Part shown: positions 23,401 to 36,003 of the stretch, piece after piece
How the letters are laid out: each line of letters opens with the position of its first letter
How positions within the stretch are numbered: the stretch's first letter is position 1
NCBI GenBank assembly: GCA_008360975.2
Contig: CM039184.1
Coordinates: forward strand, 53,472,797-53,536,796
Source of the DNA: Lichenostomus cassidix
Lineage: Eukaryota; Chordata; Aves; Passeriformes; Meliphagidae
Length of the DNA: 64,000 nt
Reading direction: 5' to 3'
Notes under the pieces: model-generated
What the model saw: the letters and a program-made list of their open reading frames with translations, nothing else
Database searches by the model: none
Told to the model about the DNA's origin: nothing
Translations under genes and position numbers: made by a program

Positions 23401-23610
23401 ATTTTTAATGTATTCTAAAATACATAAATCTATGTAAAGAACATTAGTTTATATAAGCATCGATTTAATATGCACCAGCTACAGCAGGAGCATTTTAAGG
23501 CTGTATATACATTGAGCTTTTTTTAGAAAAGAAGAGCTGATGCAATCTATGCTACTGACATGTGTATGTACTCTTTCAATATATGAATAAAAGGTAGTTA
23601 ATATGAGTAA
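20409..23610 (+). other. LGI2 3' UTR (end undetermined) and downstream sequence
   Basis: This sequence follows the LGI2 stop codon. AATAAA hexamers lie at 21400-21405, 22864-22869, 23318-23323 and 23586-23591, and any could be the cleavage signal. LGI-family messages commonly have long 3' UTRs, so the message probably extends some kilobases. The sequence alone does not say which site is used. No coding potential is seen. Confidence 0.5.
23586..23591 (+). promoter_or_regulatory. Candidate distal LGI2 poly(A) signal AATAAA
   Basis: An AATAAA hexamer 3.2 kb after the stop codon, followed within 35 nt by GT-rich sequence (TAGTGGTGCATCATGTGTGTT) that could serve as a downstream element. It is the best-looking of four hexamers in this interval, but this is inference only. 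Confidence 0.35.
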
Positions 23611-23644
23611 TAGTGGTGCATCATGTGTGTTAAAATACCCATAT

Positions 23645-23913
23645 TGTGGGGATCCACACTGCCGGAGGAATGGACAGGGTAGGCAAACGTGTCCCTGTCT
23701 ATTTATGATTGGGTTTGGCTTTTGACAAGGTGGAGGAAGCCGGGCTTAGCTCAGTTAAATTCTTCTGTGCATGAGATAGTTCGGACCTCCAAGGTTTGGC
23801 TGTTCCCTGATTTTCCCCTTCACTCTTTCCTTACACCCCATCTAGTGTCAGCAAGTATGTAACGCAGCTATTGCTGCGAGTTTCGCTCATGAGCTCGGTT
23901 CTTTCTTACCACA
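23645..23913. repeat. Unidentified CpG-bearing block with TGTGG...CCACA ends
   Basis: About 270 bp standing out from CpG-poor surroundings by several CpGs (for example AACGCAGC, TGCGAGTTTCGC and GAGCTCGG). Its termini are TGTGGGGATCC and CTTACCACA, a short inverted match typical of LTR ends. The adjacent bases (ATAT versus AAAT) do not form an exact target duplication, and no convincing poly(A) signal is seen. It could be a solo LTR of unknown family or unique regulatory sequence. Confidence 0.3.
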
Positions 23914-25094
23914 AAATCAAGAGATCTTAATTTTCCAAATAATTCAAATAAAAAGTACTTAAGATTTTTAAGTGGATTTCTTACATGCTGAGTGAATAGG
24001 AACCAAGCCCTGAAATTACTCCCGAAACTTTCAGATCTTTGCTCTGGGGTCTCTTAAGATTTGTTAACTTTTACCGAATCATTGACACTCTGAAATTGAA
24101 AAAATAAATCTATCAGCAGTGAATGCATTTTATTTAAAGCAATCCTTGAGCGTTATCCACTGATCCTGCAAGTCATTAACACAGGGAATAATTCTTTTGT
24201 TTCCTCTCAGTTCTTCACAAATAGCACAACTCTCTGTAACTAATTATAGGCTTGTGCAATCAAAGACATGTCTGACATACCATAATGGGATGCAATTGCT
24301 GGGATCATTGCTTTCCTTTTGGGTATTCCACCTTTTTATGAGTCAGCAGCCCTTGCGGTGTGGTTCACTGAAACTCCGTCATAGCTCAAACATCAGTTGC
24401 AAATCAGCACTGTTTCCCCACCTACCCTCCCCTGGTTTCTTTGCCCTTGCTAGGTGAACTTTTTTTTCCACCCATTACCACATTCTTCAAATCTTCCTTG
24501 GAAAGTATCTGTTACTCCTTGAAAGTCATAGCAAGATACCAAAAGAAAGGCATTCACAAAGGGCAATGCAGGATGGTCACTCCTCTGCAAATTTCAAGGG
24601 GAGCACAGAGCAGGGCTTTTTTTGAAGTCAAGCTAAAGGCAGATGTGGAAGAACAGCTGTAAGAGTCCCACTCATCCCCTCAGTCCCATTCACTCTTGGC
24701 CCCCAGAGATGAGCTGCTACCACCACTCCCTCTTGGCAGCACTGCTCATAGCCAGGAATTGCTGAGACTATTTCTTCACACCCCATCCCAGAAGAAATGG
24801 AGCTGAGTTGCTAACAGTGGTTGGGTTTCTTTTTTTACTTCCTAGCAAACCAGACGCTTGACAACTCTTGCATTCCCCATACCGTCAGCCTCTTTTTGAG
24901 AAACTGCAGTCTTGATGGCCTAATGGACTTCAAACCTGACCTTCAGAACCTGACAAAACCGGCTGGCCATGTGATGTGAGCTCCCCCACAAAATAAGAGA
25001 CTGATATTGTGAAAGCAGTTTAAACAGCAACTAAAAAATCCTAATCCCTCAGTACCAATTCCCCCATAAGCCATTGCCATTCTTGCCCCAGGAT
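23914..25094. other. Intergenic sequence without recognised gene
   Basis: No exon, RNA gene or clear transposon recognised. Small open frames on the plus strand (24197-24662) have no domain signature. Confidence 0.6.
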
Positions 25095-26333
25095 TGTGTG
25101 ATCCAGCACACTCACCATGAGAAGGGATATCTTCAACTACATCAAGTTGCTCAGAGCCTTGTCCAACCTGACCTTGAATGTTTCCAAGGATGGGGCATCC
25201 ATCATCTCTCTGGACAACCTGTTCCAATGTTACATCACCCTTATCTTTAAAAGTTTCTTCCATCTACTCTGAATTTATTATGTTTTGGTTTAAGATTATT
25301 ATCCCTTGTCCTGTTGCTACAGGCCCTACTAAAAGGTCTGTCCCCATCTCTCTTATAGGCCTCATTTAAGTACTGAAAGATCAGGGTGAGGTCTCCCCAT
25401 AGCCTTCTCTTCTCCAGGATGAACACAGTCAACTCTCTCACTGCTTTTATAGGAGAGGGGCTCCAAGCCTGTAATCATTTTTGTGGCCCTCCTTTGGATT
25501 CATTCCAACAGGTCAATGTTGTTCCTGTGCACAAAACCACATAGCTGGTGGGATCTCACTGGAGCAGAGTGAAGGGGGAGAATCACCTCCCTCAGCCTGC
25601 TGGGCACATTTCTTTGGATGCAGCCCAGGATGCAGTTTACTTTCTAGGCTTCAAACACACATTCATGTCCAACTTTTCATCCTCCAGTGACCCCAAGTCC
25701 TCCTCTGCAAGGCTGCTCTCAATCCCTTCATCCCCCAGCCTGGATTGATTCTGGGGATTGCCATGACCCAGGTGCAGCACCTTGCACTTGGTTGTGAATC
25801 TCTTGGGATTCCCTTGAGCCTGCTTCTTGAGCTTGTCCAGGTCCCTCTGCATAGCATTCTGTCCTTCAGGTGTGTCAGTAGCACCACTCACCTTGGTGTC
25901 ATCAGCAAATTTGCTGGGGGTGCACTCAATTGCTTTACCTATGTCATTAATGAAGGAATTTAAACTGTGCTGATCCCAGTATAGACTCCTGAGGGACACC
26001 ACTTGTCACTGATCTCCATCCAGACACTGAGCTATTATCTACTACCCTCTGGATGAAACCATACAAACAATTCCTCACCCACCAAACAGTCCACTCATCA
26101 AATACACCTCCCTCCAATTAAGAGGGAAGGTTGTAGTGGGCAACCATGTCAAAGGCTTTACAGAAATCCAGATAGATGGTATCTGTAGCTCTTCCTTTGC
26201 CCATTGACACAGTCACTTCATCAGAGAAGGCCACTGGATTGGGAAGATTGGATGAGAAATTTCTGTAGGCATATCCTTTTTCCAGTTTTGCCATGTCTGT
26301 GAGGCAGCCTAGGTAGACTTTGGTGGAATGCAA
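25095..26333 (-). mobile_element. CR1 LINE with reverse-transcriptase remnants, antisense
   Basis: An antisense CR1 of about 1.2 kb. Minus-strand translation, broken by frameshifts, gives successive ORF2 pieces in element order: RATDTIYLDFCKAFDMVAHY (26118-26333), then [20 protein letters not shown] with the RT catalytic FADD box and [12 protein letters not shown] (25637-26002), then FILEKRRLWGDLTLIFQYLN (25247-25441). The plus strand shows the 3' part as CAACCTGACCTTGAATGTTT and GGATGGGGCATCC. Both the 5' end and the tail are lost, so the element is inactive. Confidence 0.92.
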
Positions 26334-29300
26334 GGAAAGCAGGTGCCAGAAGTTTAATATAAGTAATATTGAAGTAGAGATTAGAAAACTAGAGGTGGTG
26401 AGGCTGTAGACAAATGTTTAGTTAACTTGAGGGAAACAAATCACGTTTTCTAAGCACACAGATAAATCAGTGTGAGATCAGAGAATCTGAGAGAACAAAA
26501 AATATCTTTCTAAAAAAAGGAAAGGAATAGGAGTGACAGCATATGAAGTGTGAGTTTACTTAATTGCTGTGTAGAGAAAGTTATAAGTGCCTTTCCAAGG
26601 TCACTCAGAGAATGCAATCCACATCATTTTCCCTTCAAGAGTCACCCTAGTTTATGCTTAATTAAACTATGCAAGCTCTGCACACTCTAGAAAATGCCCT
26701 TTTTATTACATTGTAGGCAATTTGCATTTCTGAAGGGCATTTGGGAACCATGACATCACCAGAATGAAGGGCTTCTGGTAGCATTGCTCCCATTTTTATT
26801 CATTTGTAATTGTTGACTTCTATTCCAAAGTTCATTTCTATTTCCTGCTTGGACATTAGCACTGGATTGTACAAGAATGCTCATTTTCCAACTTCAGTGG
26901 CTGTTTCAGTTCTTCTGACTCAGCAGCCCCTTGGGGCTGACTCACCCTCTAGTTGCAGGTGTGCCCTGACAGTTGATTCTTCATTTTAGTCCCATGAATG
27001 GAAGGCCAGGGGGTCAAGAAAGAGCTCACCACCCAGTGCTGGTGGGGTCAGTGTGGATGAAGCCTGGGCTGGCACATGGAAGGAGAGAGCTGCATATGGA
27101 TTAATCTCTCTCTTCTGTTTCTTTCTGTTTGGTCTTGCCAGTGTGGAAAAAAGTTTTGCCAGAGTTTTAAGGAAAACAGAGTACCAATGAGGCCAGGATG
27201 GTGTAGGTTTGCTTGGGATGCTTCTGAGAGCATGCTAGAAATAGACAGAGGAAAGAGAAGTTACATCAGCAATCCTGGTTAATGGCATCTGCCTACTATT
27301 CTTTTGCAAATTCTGAAGCCCAGGGGTCTCCTTGATCCCCAGCTTCTGGATCCTGCTGACAGCATTTTCTGACTCTGCTATTAGCATCTGGGGAGAAAAC
27401 TGCAGGCCTTTCATTTCAGAGGAAGGCTCATTACAATTATCTGTGCCTCTGTCACCTCAGGATCTGATTATGGTGCTGGGGTTGTACCTTGAATTGTTAC
27501 AATTAAGACTTAATGAAGTGAGTAACTACAGAGTCCTGCAGTTACTCCCCACAAACTTACTGCAGCTACCTCTATCAGAGGAATAGCTACCACCCAATTG
27601 TTATGATTTTTAAAGAGTGAAACCTCATATTTGGAGCTTGTCCTATAAACCCCCACACACTTGGGACTGTGAAGGTGTGGCCAGATCTCCTTCTCTGTCA
27701 CAACACAAGCTGCATGAGCTGGGAGCATACTGCTGGCCGAAGATGAGTGCAGGTAGAATAAAGAAACTCCAATAAACAACAGAATTCACTGCCTTTTTGA
27801 GCTGGAAAATGATCAAGAAATCCTGGATGACAACTGTGTGGAGAGGGCTGTGCTCACATCCATGCTGAGTTCAAGTCCCACCCCATATGATAGAGCAGGT
27901 ACAGGGGTGCAGGAAGCTGGTGTGCCTGAGCCAGCCCATTCCAGAATTGCAGGAAATGCATGGCTCCCACATGGTTTATTTCTATGTGCATTAAGGGTGT
28001 ACCTAACCCAAGCCAAGAGAATAGAGTGAAATACAGAACAAACTGACACTTTAATGCCTTTTTACCACCCTTGGCTTCAACAGAATGCACATATGTGCAG
28101 ACACACTTTCCAATCCTGTGCTGCCTTGCTAGTAACAAATAGTGATTGGTTCCTTTGCTTTTCTCAGACACAGATGAAGACAGATTTGGGGGTAAAATGG
28201 AAGGTAATAGAGAGTTTATCTCCTTTCAATTTTCTTTCTTTGCCTCTGTGTTCATAATTGCTGGGAGATTATTATGTCTGAATCATCAGACTTGAAGAAC
28301 CATACGCCATTTCCCCTTAAATGACAGCTGAGATATTTATCTTCATTGTTGTAGGGTGTCTGGTAGCAACATCTGCAGGTCATCTGAGGATAATTTGTCT
28401 TTTGGTATTTTTGATAGACTATCAATGAGGGCCAGCTGGAGCCAATCATGGCCCTTTGGTGTGGTGGGCAGAGAAGAACAAAGAGGTTCTTGTAGCTTGG
28501 CACCAGTTACATGCTGATGTGCTAACAGCTGTAGGGGTAGGGGGGATGAGAATTACCTTTTGAATTTGGGAATTTATGAAGATGCTGAAAGCTCAAGGCT
28601 GCCAAATAGAGCTGTACATATCTTTGTCATTTGGCCATAGGCACTGGGCCTTTTCAGGGAGATCCACTTCAGTGAGCATTGACAGGGAGAATCCATTTGC
28701 AGTATGTGGACTGTAGAGAGAGCTGTGCAAATCAAGAAGAGCTCTCTGCAGTGAGAAATGCTGCACATTTGCTGCAGTCATCAGTAGAGGCATGCTAGAT
28801 TCCTTAGGAAAAAATGCAGGAATGTTCACATTTTCAGCTACTATTCAATTCCTTACTGGTGTTGTCTTTAGTGTTTGCTTTACGGAGACTCCTCTCCAGG
28901 TTTTAGTTAGTGACCTGAATATTAATTGTGTCTTCTACTTTTGTTGTCCATGTTGGTCAGACCTGTGATAGAAAGGATCATCAGAGACAAGGCATTGTAT
29001 AGATTAAATCAATTCCATGTCATTTGCAGCACCAAAGTGCTCCTAAGTATAGACTTAGCTTAGTGACCTTGCAGTGAATGTCAGCAGTCAGTTAAGTCAC
29101 CACTCAGCGCTGACACTGGAGCTATTTAGGAAGTAATGAGTTGGCACAGCACACTAACTTCTGGAATAACTGGGAGCTTGCTAATGTCTGATGCATGCCC
29201 CACATAGTGGCATAATTTAGGGAAGAGGGTGAGTCACTCCTACTGCTCCCAAGTGCAGCCCAAGGCACAAAGTTTGTCTTCACTAAAAACATCTCAGGCT

Positions 29301-31463
29301 CATCGATGGGTACACTGCTCTACTTCACCATCACTTGCCTACACTGACAGCTAGCTCAGGATTTACCCTTTACACCAACTATCTGCAGTTATCCATGAAC
29401 ACTGACACCGAGGTGATCACTGCAGAAATTATCTAGAGCCATAACAACTGTGACAAAATGGTCTTTCGCAAGCCCTCTGATCTAAGTCATGAGTGGCTGA
29501 CAGTTGTCTCCCCATAGATGGGCTAAGGAGAACGTTTATCAGGCCCTCTGTTACTTGTAACGGCTTGGGTGGAAGGAAAGCTCAACCCACCCCAATTCTG
29601 AGGGAAGACAGAGCCTGGATCCCAGTCCTGGTGCTCCCCAGAGCCCACACTTGGAAATGAGATTAGATAAGCAACCCCCTTTCTTTCTTGGAAGCGATCT
29701 GTGGTTCTTGGACACAGGCAGCATCCGAGGGTGCCCAGGTCTTTGGGGAAAAGACAGAGTGTTATAAGCAGTGGATTTAAATTCTTCCAAGCAGCAGAAA
29801 TTGGAATAAGAGCCCCTTGGGGAGCAGCTCTTCCCACTTGGGGAGGGCTTCAGCATGTGGCAACTGCTCCTGCAGCTTATTTTGTACAAAGCAAATTTCA
29901 GTCACCTGAAATTGCATGATTTACATGAAAAATTCAGCAAGATAAACTGGGAGGAAGACTGTTCCATTTCCCTGGTGAAAACCCCCAGGGATGAGGTTTC
30001 GGACTTCTCTTCCTTTATCTGGTAAAAGCTGGCAATTGTTGTCACCAAGAAACCAAGGCACTGCACAGTTGCAAACCAGTTTGTGTGGGAAAGCAGAAAG
30101 GATGGCTGGATGCTCACAGTGCCTTTCCTCACTCCCTGCTTTTTGCAGCATGATCTTGAGTAGTGAAATGTGCCACCTCGGTGTGCTGGGCAGCCCTCCA
30201 GCTACAGGAATGACCTCCAGTAGGTATCAACCCTGCATAATTCTGTATTTTTGTTTCATGCTCTCAAATCAAAACACAGCTTCAGTCTGAGGTAGCTTCT
30301 GAGAAAGACAGACTACTTCTTTCACTAAGTTTGTTCTCTAGTGTCAACAAATCAAATCTGAATTTGCTCAGTTTAAACATATTTTCATAAAAATTCACTG
30401 TTGGATACATCCTATTACACAAGTGTCTGAAAATCAAAGGAAAAATGATTAGGAAAGGCTCCTATCTTCTGCTTTTTTACTGTTTCTTCTGTCTCTGAAA
30501 TCTTTCACATGCAGATGTTGATGGTTTGTCAAGCACACGAAAAACAGCTCAGTTTCTGCAGATGCAAGGAAATAGAATATCTAAAGAAATTGCAAAGAGT
30601 AGAAGCAAATGAAAGATCTTTTTCAATAACGTGCAAGGTTACAGAAAACAAAGATATTCATGAATCCTCTAAAACTGAATACAAAGCAGTAAGATTATAT
30701 TTACTCTAACAACAGAGCTTTCTTTTGTCTCTTTGTATTTAACCCCAAATTATTTGCGTTGTCTCCCATGGCAGCAAATTCAATCCTTTGGAAACGTGTG
30801 CCTTTTGCAAGTAATATCCATCACAATAAAACATATGACATTTGTTGTCAAGACCTGTATGGGAGTTACAGATGGAAATTCAAGGAAGGTAAAAAAGAGC
30901 TGGTTTATTATACCATAAGTTTAGCACAACAACTTACTTAACCTCCTGTCTCTAGTCCTTCACTCTTCAGATCAACACACATTTGAAGCGTTGCCAAGAT
31001 TACATATTCCTTCTGCATGGACTAGAGATTGCTCAGTAGTGACCTCTGTGCCCAGTTAAAGTCTGGACTGAAAAATGACAGCATGTTGCTAGGGATTTCT
31101 GCCTTGTCCTGCTTGGCTGCCTACTGAGAAAGACCATGCAGGTAGTGATTACTAACAGGTTGTTAAATGCCTTTCAAGAAATTGCATGAAAGAACAAGTT
31201 CAACTGGTGCACACTGCAGTTGGTTTTCTTCCAGGCTGATGGTTAGGTAGGTAAGACAAACACTGAGAGCGAGATGTTTGATGTGTGTGATTCCAGCACT
31301 GCTGGAGACAAAGAGGAGTAGAAGAACAGAGAAACTTGCCCACCTAACAGGGGTGGATGGCTGAGGCAAAGTACTGCACCAGCACAGCACTTCTGGACTG
31401 TTAGATCCTCAGGTCTAACCCTGTGTACTTGGGGTTTTTGGTCAGGGCATCATTGAACTGTAC
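26334..31463. other. Intergenic sequence without recognised gene
   Basis: About 5 kb of ordinary-looking non-coding sequence. Open frames here are short, overlap on both strands and lack recognisable families. No LTR or CR1 signature was noted. Confidence 0.6.
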
Positions 31464-31468
31464 ACTGA

Positions 31469-31955
31469 TGTACTAGTTTGAAAACAAACCAGTGGGAGAT
31501 CACAAGTCAGAATTATAATTTAACAGAAAAATTAAAAATAAATCAAATAATTCAAGAAAAGCATTGACAGAGTCAGATACAACCTGACACCCTGTTAGGG
31601 TGGTGGTAGCAGTCCAAGTGAAGTAGTTCAGTTGAAGCAATGATCCTGTGGAAGGTCTGGTCTCCACCTGAAGGTCCAGTGGTAGCTCTTGTCCTCTGGA
31701 AACCCAGTAGACAGAGACTCCCCTATGTAGTTCCAAGGCCAGGTTATACCCAGGTGGGAATGCTTGGCTCCTCCCTCCTGGGTGGAGAATCTCACAATAG
31801 GATCAGATAATTCCATGAGTCATGTGGTGGGTTCTTGATAGCCACTTAACAGTTTTCAGGGGTGAGTCACAGCAGGAGATAACAACCAGTGCCCCACCTG
31901 CTTCAACAGCTTGTGGAAGTGGTAATAGAATACATCTGTATTGCAACCTAGGACA
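31469..31955 (-). mobile_element. Solo LTR, ERVL-like (copy A), 5-bp TSD ACTGA
   Basis: On the plus strand the element begins TGTACTAG and ends CCTAGGACA, an imperfect terminal inverted repeat with canonical TG...CA. The flanking bases 31464-31468 and 31956-31960 are both ACTGA, a perfect 5-bp target-site duplication. A TATA-like GGGTATAACC is present on the minus strand near 31742-31752, suggesting minus orientation. It is closely similar along its length to the LTR at 39534-40011. A 5-bp duplication suits ERVL-class (class III) elements. There is no internal viral sequence, so this is a solo LTR left by recombination. Confidence 0.88.
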
Positions 31956-33282
31956 ACTGATGCAGGTGTGCCACTGCACTTCAGTGACTGTAAATCTGGT
32001 GTCCTTGGCAGAAGCTTCAGAAGAACAGGTCCTACTTTTTGCTTTCTGTCTCTTTGGGATGAAAATATTATTTCAAAGAGCTTTCCTTGCCTAGCTCTCA
32101 ATTCCTCTGTTGACACCTGAGATTTATGGTAAGCACCATGGGGTCACGAGCAGCTCAGGGAGAGGAAGGAGCCCTGTTCTGGAGACTGAGGTGGTTTCTG
32201 ACAGGAAGATCACACATTGTGCTAAGCCCTCTCCACACCTCTTTGGATGTAGCCCAAGCCCAGAGACAGGGTGGAGAAACCATGCAGATGTGTACCTCTG
32301 CAGAGATGGTGCTGGCTAGGGAGGACAGCAGAGCTGGACTTCAGTGAGTCTTCAGCTGTTTAACTTCCTAATAAATTGTATAATTATGGTAGGTCAAACA
32401 GTGACTTGGGGCTCTTCAGGCGGGAAAGAGACCTGCAAATACCAAAGGACTACTGCTGCAAATTGTGAGGAGGGAATGCAAATTGTGAGGAGAGTGGATG
32501 GAGAGGCAGAATGGCCAAAGAGCTTTTGTCTACATGGATGGGAAGGAATCTAAACCAGCTATCAAAGAGGGGGAATGGGTGTTTTGCTCTTTATTTGTAC
32601 ATGCTTTCCTGCTGTGTTCTGAGCTTCTGACTGCATTCACTTCTGTCAGACAAGATATCCCTCTTCGTAAACAGCTTCAGGAAACACAGTCAGATATTTT
32701 GGACACCTACAGTGGATGCATTCAGTCTTCTAGTGTTCCAGGATGCAGTTTTAGCCCATTCTATTACTCATTTGGTTGCTCTAAGTACCCCAGACCATAA
32801 CAATCTGACAGCATGGCAAGGTAGTCAAATATTCCCAGAACAGTAGTGGAATACACAGCATATTCCGTGAAAACCTTTGCAGAGTTCAGGCACTGCATAT
32901 TTCCACCTAAGACTTGCATCTTACCCCATTGCATCTAGGTTATACTTACAAAGACACTCATTTATTTCCTCCTGGCTGTTAAAGCTCCTTTTCCCACTTA
33001 CTCCCTCTTCCTATAGCTCTTTTACCCTACAGCTGGTGTGGACAGCTAAGATGAAAGAAAGAAAAAAAGAATGAAAAAGATGGAAGACCGCTACCAGGAG
33101 TCTCTTGCCAAAGGGAATTTGAGGTATCTCTGTGGTATGAGGGTAAGAAGGTGTTTCGAGAGGTCTTCCTTTGTCTTTATTGTCTGTCATAGCTATTACT
33201 TGCAGGGGAGTGAAGCAGAACTAAAGTGATAGTCTGAAATTGTTCCTGGGACTACATCCCTCAAGCCTTTATGGGGTGGTAG
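31956..33282. other. Intergenic sequence without recognised gene
   Basis: No gene recognised. A 16-bp direct repeat (TGCAAATTGTGAGGAG) occurs twice near 32457-32494. A purine-rich GAAAGAAAAAAAG stretch lies near 33055. Confidence 0.6.
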
Positions 33283-33332
33283 CATTCAAATGGGGCTGGC
33301 TTTGCCCAGTCTCTGCCAGCCCCATTTGAATG
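33283..33332. repeat. Perfect 18-bp inverted repeat (hairpin)
   Basis: The arm 33283-33300 (CATTCAAATGGGGCTGGC) is exactly complementary to 33315-33332 around a 14-nt spacer. Beyond an internal mismatch, ATGGGG upstream (about 33271) can pair again with TCCCAT downstream (about 33350), giving a precursor-like extended stem. There is no coding frame. Confidence 0.85.
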
Positions 33333-33475
33333 GGAACCTCTCATCCCATTCCCAACAGCAGGCTAAGCCACGTGAGCATTTTTCAGCAAAGTGACCCCCA
33401 CGGGCACTTCTTGCCCCCTCGCTGTTGATTTGATTAATGGGCTGGACTGAGCAACTTTTCCTTCTCAGAGGAACC

Positions 33476-33483
33476 TGACGTCA
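33476..33483. promoter_or_regulatory. Palindromic CRE motif TGACGTCA
   Basis: An exact full-length cAMP-response element in intergenic DNA, about 150 bp from the 33.3-kb hairpin. Occupancy by CREB/ATF cannot be judged from sequence, and an 8-mer can occur by chance. Confidence 0.35.
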
Positions 33484-35919
33484 CTGGGAGGGTGCAATGG
33501 CTGCTTTCCAAACCCTGCAGCAGGGAGCACTAGGGCATAAGAGCTGACTTACAGAATTGTCCTCATGCACAGTGACAAAGGAAGCAGGGACATCAGTCAC
33601 AAAGAGACCAGGGCTTTGACAGCGACAGCTGATGATCTGCAGCAGCTGCATTTGGTTTGTAGTCAGTTCATGCTACACTTCAGATGTTTATGTGTCTTTT
33701 TGGGATTTTTTTTCTCTCTTTATCATATCCACGGAATTATGCACATTGTTCCAGTTGCTGTGTATATTCCAGCCTGAAAAATTGTTCTCTTTCAAATCCC
33801 TAGTGGCCTGCTAAAGCCCCAAAACAAGCTGCAAGGATTAATTCCTCCCCAGATAAGATTTTCCTAAACCCTAACAGATAATTTGTTTGAAGTTTAATTT
33901 TAGTCTGTTATTACACACATGGGCCTTATCTTCATTCAGAGTCGTTAGCAAAATTAAACAAGCCTCTGCAAACAGGAAAGGGAAGCATAAAAGAGCCCTA
34001 GCACATAAGTGACACTCGGAGTTAAAGGCACTGATGGTAGGCTTCTGCAGTGCTGGCAAGTCTGAGCCCTCAAAGAACTTGTGATTTGTCATGTTCGTGC
34101 ATGCTTGACCCATGAAGCAGGGATACATCCTCCCCTCTGGCATCTCATGCTGCTCAAGCCTCCTCTGCCATGGTCCATGATAGGCTACCTAAACCCTGCC
34201 CTTCCTTCTAGCTAACAGGATGCCTCACTCCATGATTTCCCAACTCTTCCCTTTCTCCCTACATTGCAGCAGCTCTGGGTTTGCTCCCTTAGAAGCTGAA
34301 GAAATTACAGCAGCAGTGCACAGTGGAATAAAGAAGAGAAGAAAAGCAAGGCCACATCCCATCTTGTGTAATCCACTGAAATGTTCACTGTATCAGTGGT
34401 ACCACTGATTGAAATCTATCCTAACTATTTTGCTTGGTGGATCCATATCCCCACCAGTGGGCTGAACTCTTCCCTTCTGTCTGTTGTGATAGAGGAGCTG
34501 GGGGAGAACACCATCTCCTTACTGCATGGCTCTGTAAATAGGATTTGGGCCCTCAGTCTGAAGGTATAGAAGGGTGTCTGAACATGTTAGCACTGCAGTG
34601 TACTCCTGATGAGGCTGATGTTTAGACAGCTGACACATTTGTGCTATTTGACCTCAGTTAACAATGTCTGAAACAGAGCTCAGCTGAGAATGTTATACCT
34701 CATATATAGCCTTGTCATTACAAAAATCTTTTCAGGAAGTGCTCTAAAAGCCTCCTTTCCTCAACTGCAGTTGTATGAAAACTTCAGAACTAGAAAAGAA
34801 AAAAGGGACTGCTATTCCTAGTGACTTTAACCAATCTAGGAAAGGAGCAATACTGCCGATCTCTGCCTTTAACTCAGTTTCTTTCTTCTTTAGCAGTGTG
34901 TGACCACCTGGGTCCCTCTAGAGAGTACATGATTAATTGTGCTGCACTGGAGCGCAGAGGGTAACTTGGAGCTCTTCAACTTTGGCATATAATTACGCCT
35001 CAGGACAGGATGCTGAAGACCTGAGTTGCATTTTCTACTCTCCCCCAAGTCCATAGGTCCATGATCAAGTCACTTAGACTGAGAGGAATGTCAAGAGGAT
35101 GCCAATATATCCCTTGAGCAAACAGCATGAGGGCTGCCCTGACCCCATCCACAGCTCCTAGATAGAAGCAGACACCTCAGAAGAGATGAGAAATTGTGGT
35201 GGCCATCATCATATTTCCTAATTATCCAGATGTATTATCAATGTAGTAATCTAATTCATTATTTACCTATGGGTATTAAAAACAATTATGATTAATAAAA
35301 TTGTTAATTTTTAAAGAAAATATCATAATTCAGACTCTCTTTGTAAATCAGTTAAACAAAAATTAAACAAGCCTGTCTAGAACAAGGTTGTACAGTAATC
35401 TCCCATCCACACACTCTACCTATATGTAATAATAAAAATGCATTTTTAAATGCATTTATAACTGTTAACTAGCTATTTCAGTGGTTACAGGTCTGCCACA
35501 TATGTTTTAAGGACAAAGTAAAAGAGAGCGAACATCACTAGTTCCTCATATTTCTCATAAACATGAAAAATCTAGTGTGTTTCTACCACAGAAATGAAGA
35601 CGTGTTAATCCTTGTAAAGGCAGCCTTCTGGCATGGGAAATCCTGTACCTGAACACCAATACGATGCATCAATAAAAACCACTGAATTCAGCCATTACTT
35701 TTGTTGATGGAGAATTGACTGTGTAATTTCATTTAGGGCAGCCTGCAAAAAGAAACTCTAATAGCCAGAAAATGTCTTCATTCTCCCTGCCTTGTAATAT
35801 GGATAGGTTTGTGTAGAGTTAGATGGAACAGAGAACAATTTTTCCCCTGATTGAGTATTACACAGCAAAAGACCAAGAGGAAACAGACACAAGTTGCTGT
35901 AATGGACATTCTGGTTAAA
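33484..35919. other. Intergenic sequence without recognised gene
   Basis: No gene recognised. The part at about 35215-35480 is AT-rich. Open frames are short and lack family features. Confidence 0.6.
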
Positions 35920-35980
35920 GAGAATCACAGAACAGGTAAGGTTGGAAGGGACCCCACTGGGTCATCACTTTCTTCAGTCA
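35920..35980 (-). mobile_element. CR1 3' tip, antisense
   Basis: GAGAATCACAGAACAGGTAA followed by GGTTGGAAGGGACCCCACTG is the reverse complement of a CR1 3' end. It is cut short and followed by an oppositely oriented CR1 piece. Confidence 0.7.
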
Positions 35981-36003
35981 TCAGATAGAAGGAAATAAAT
36001 TCA

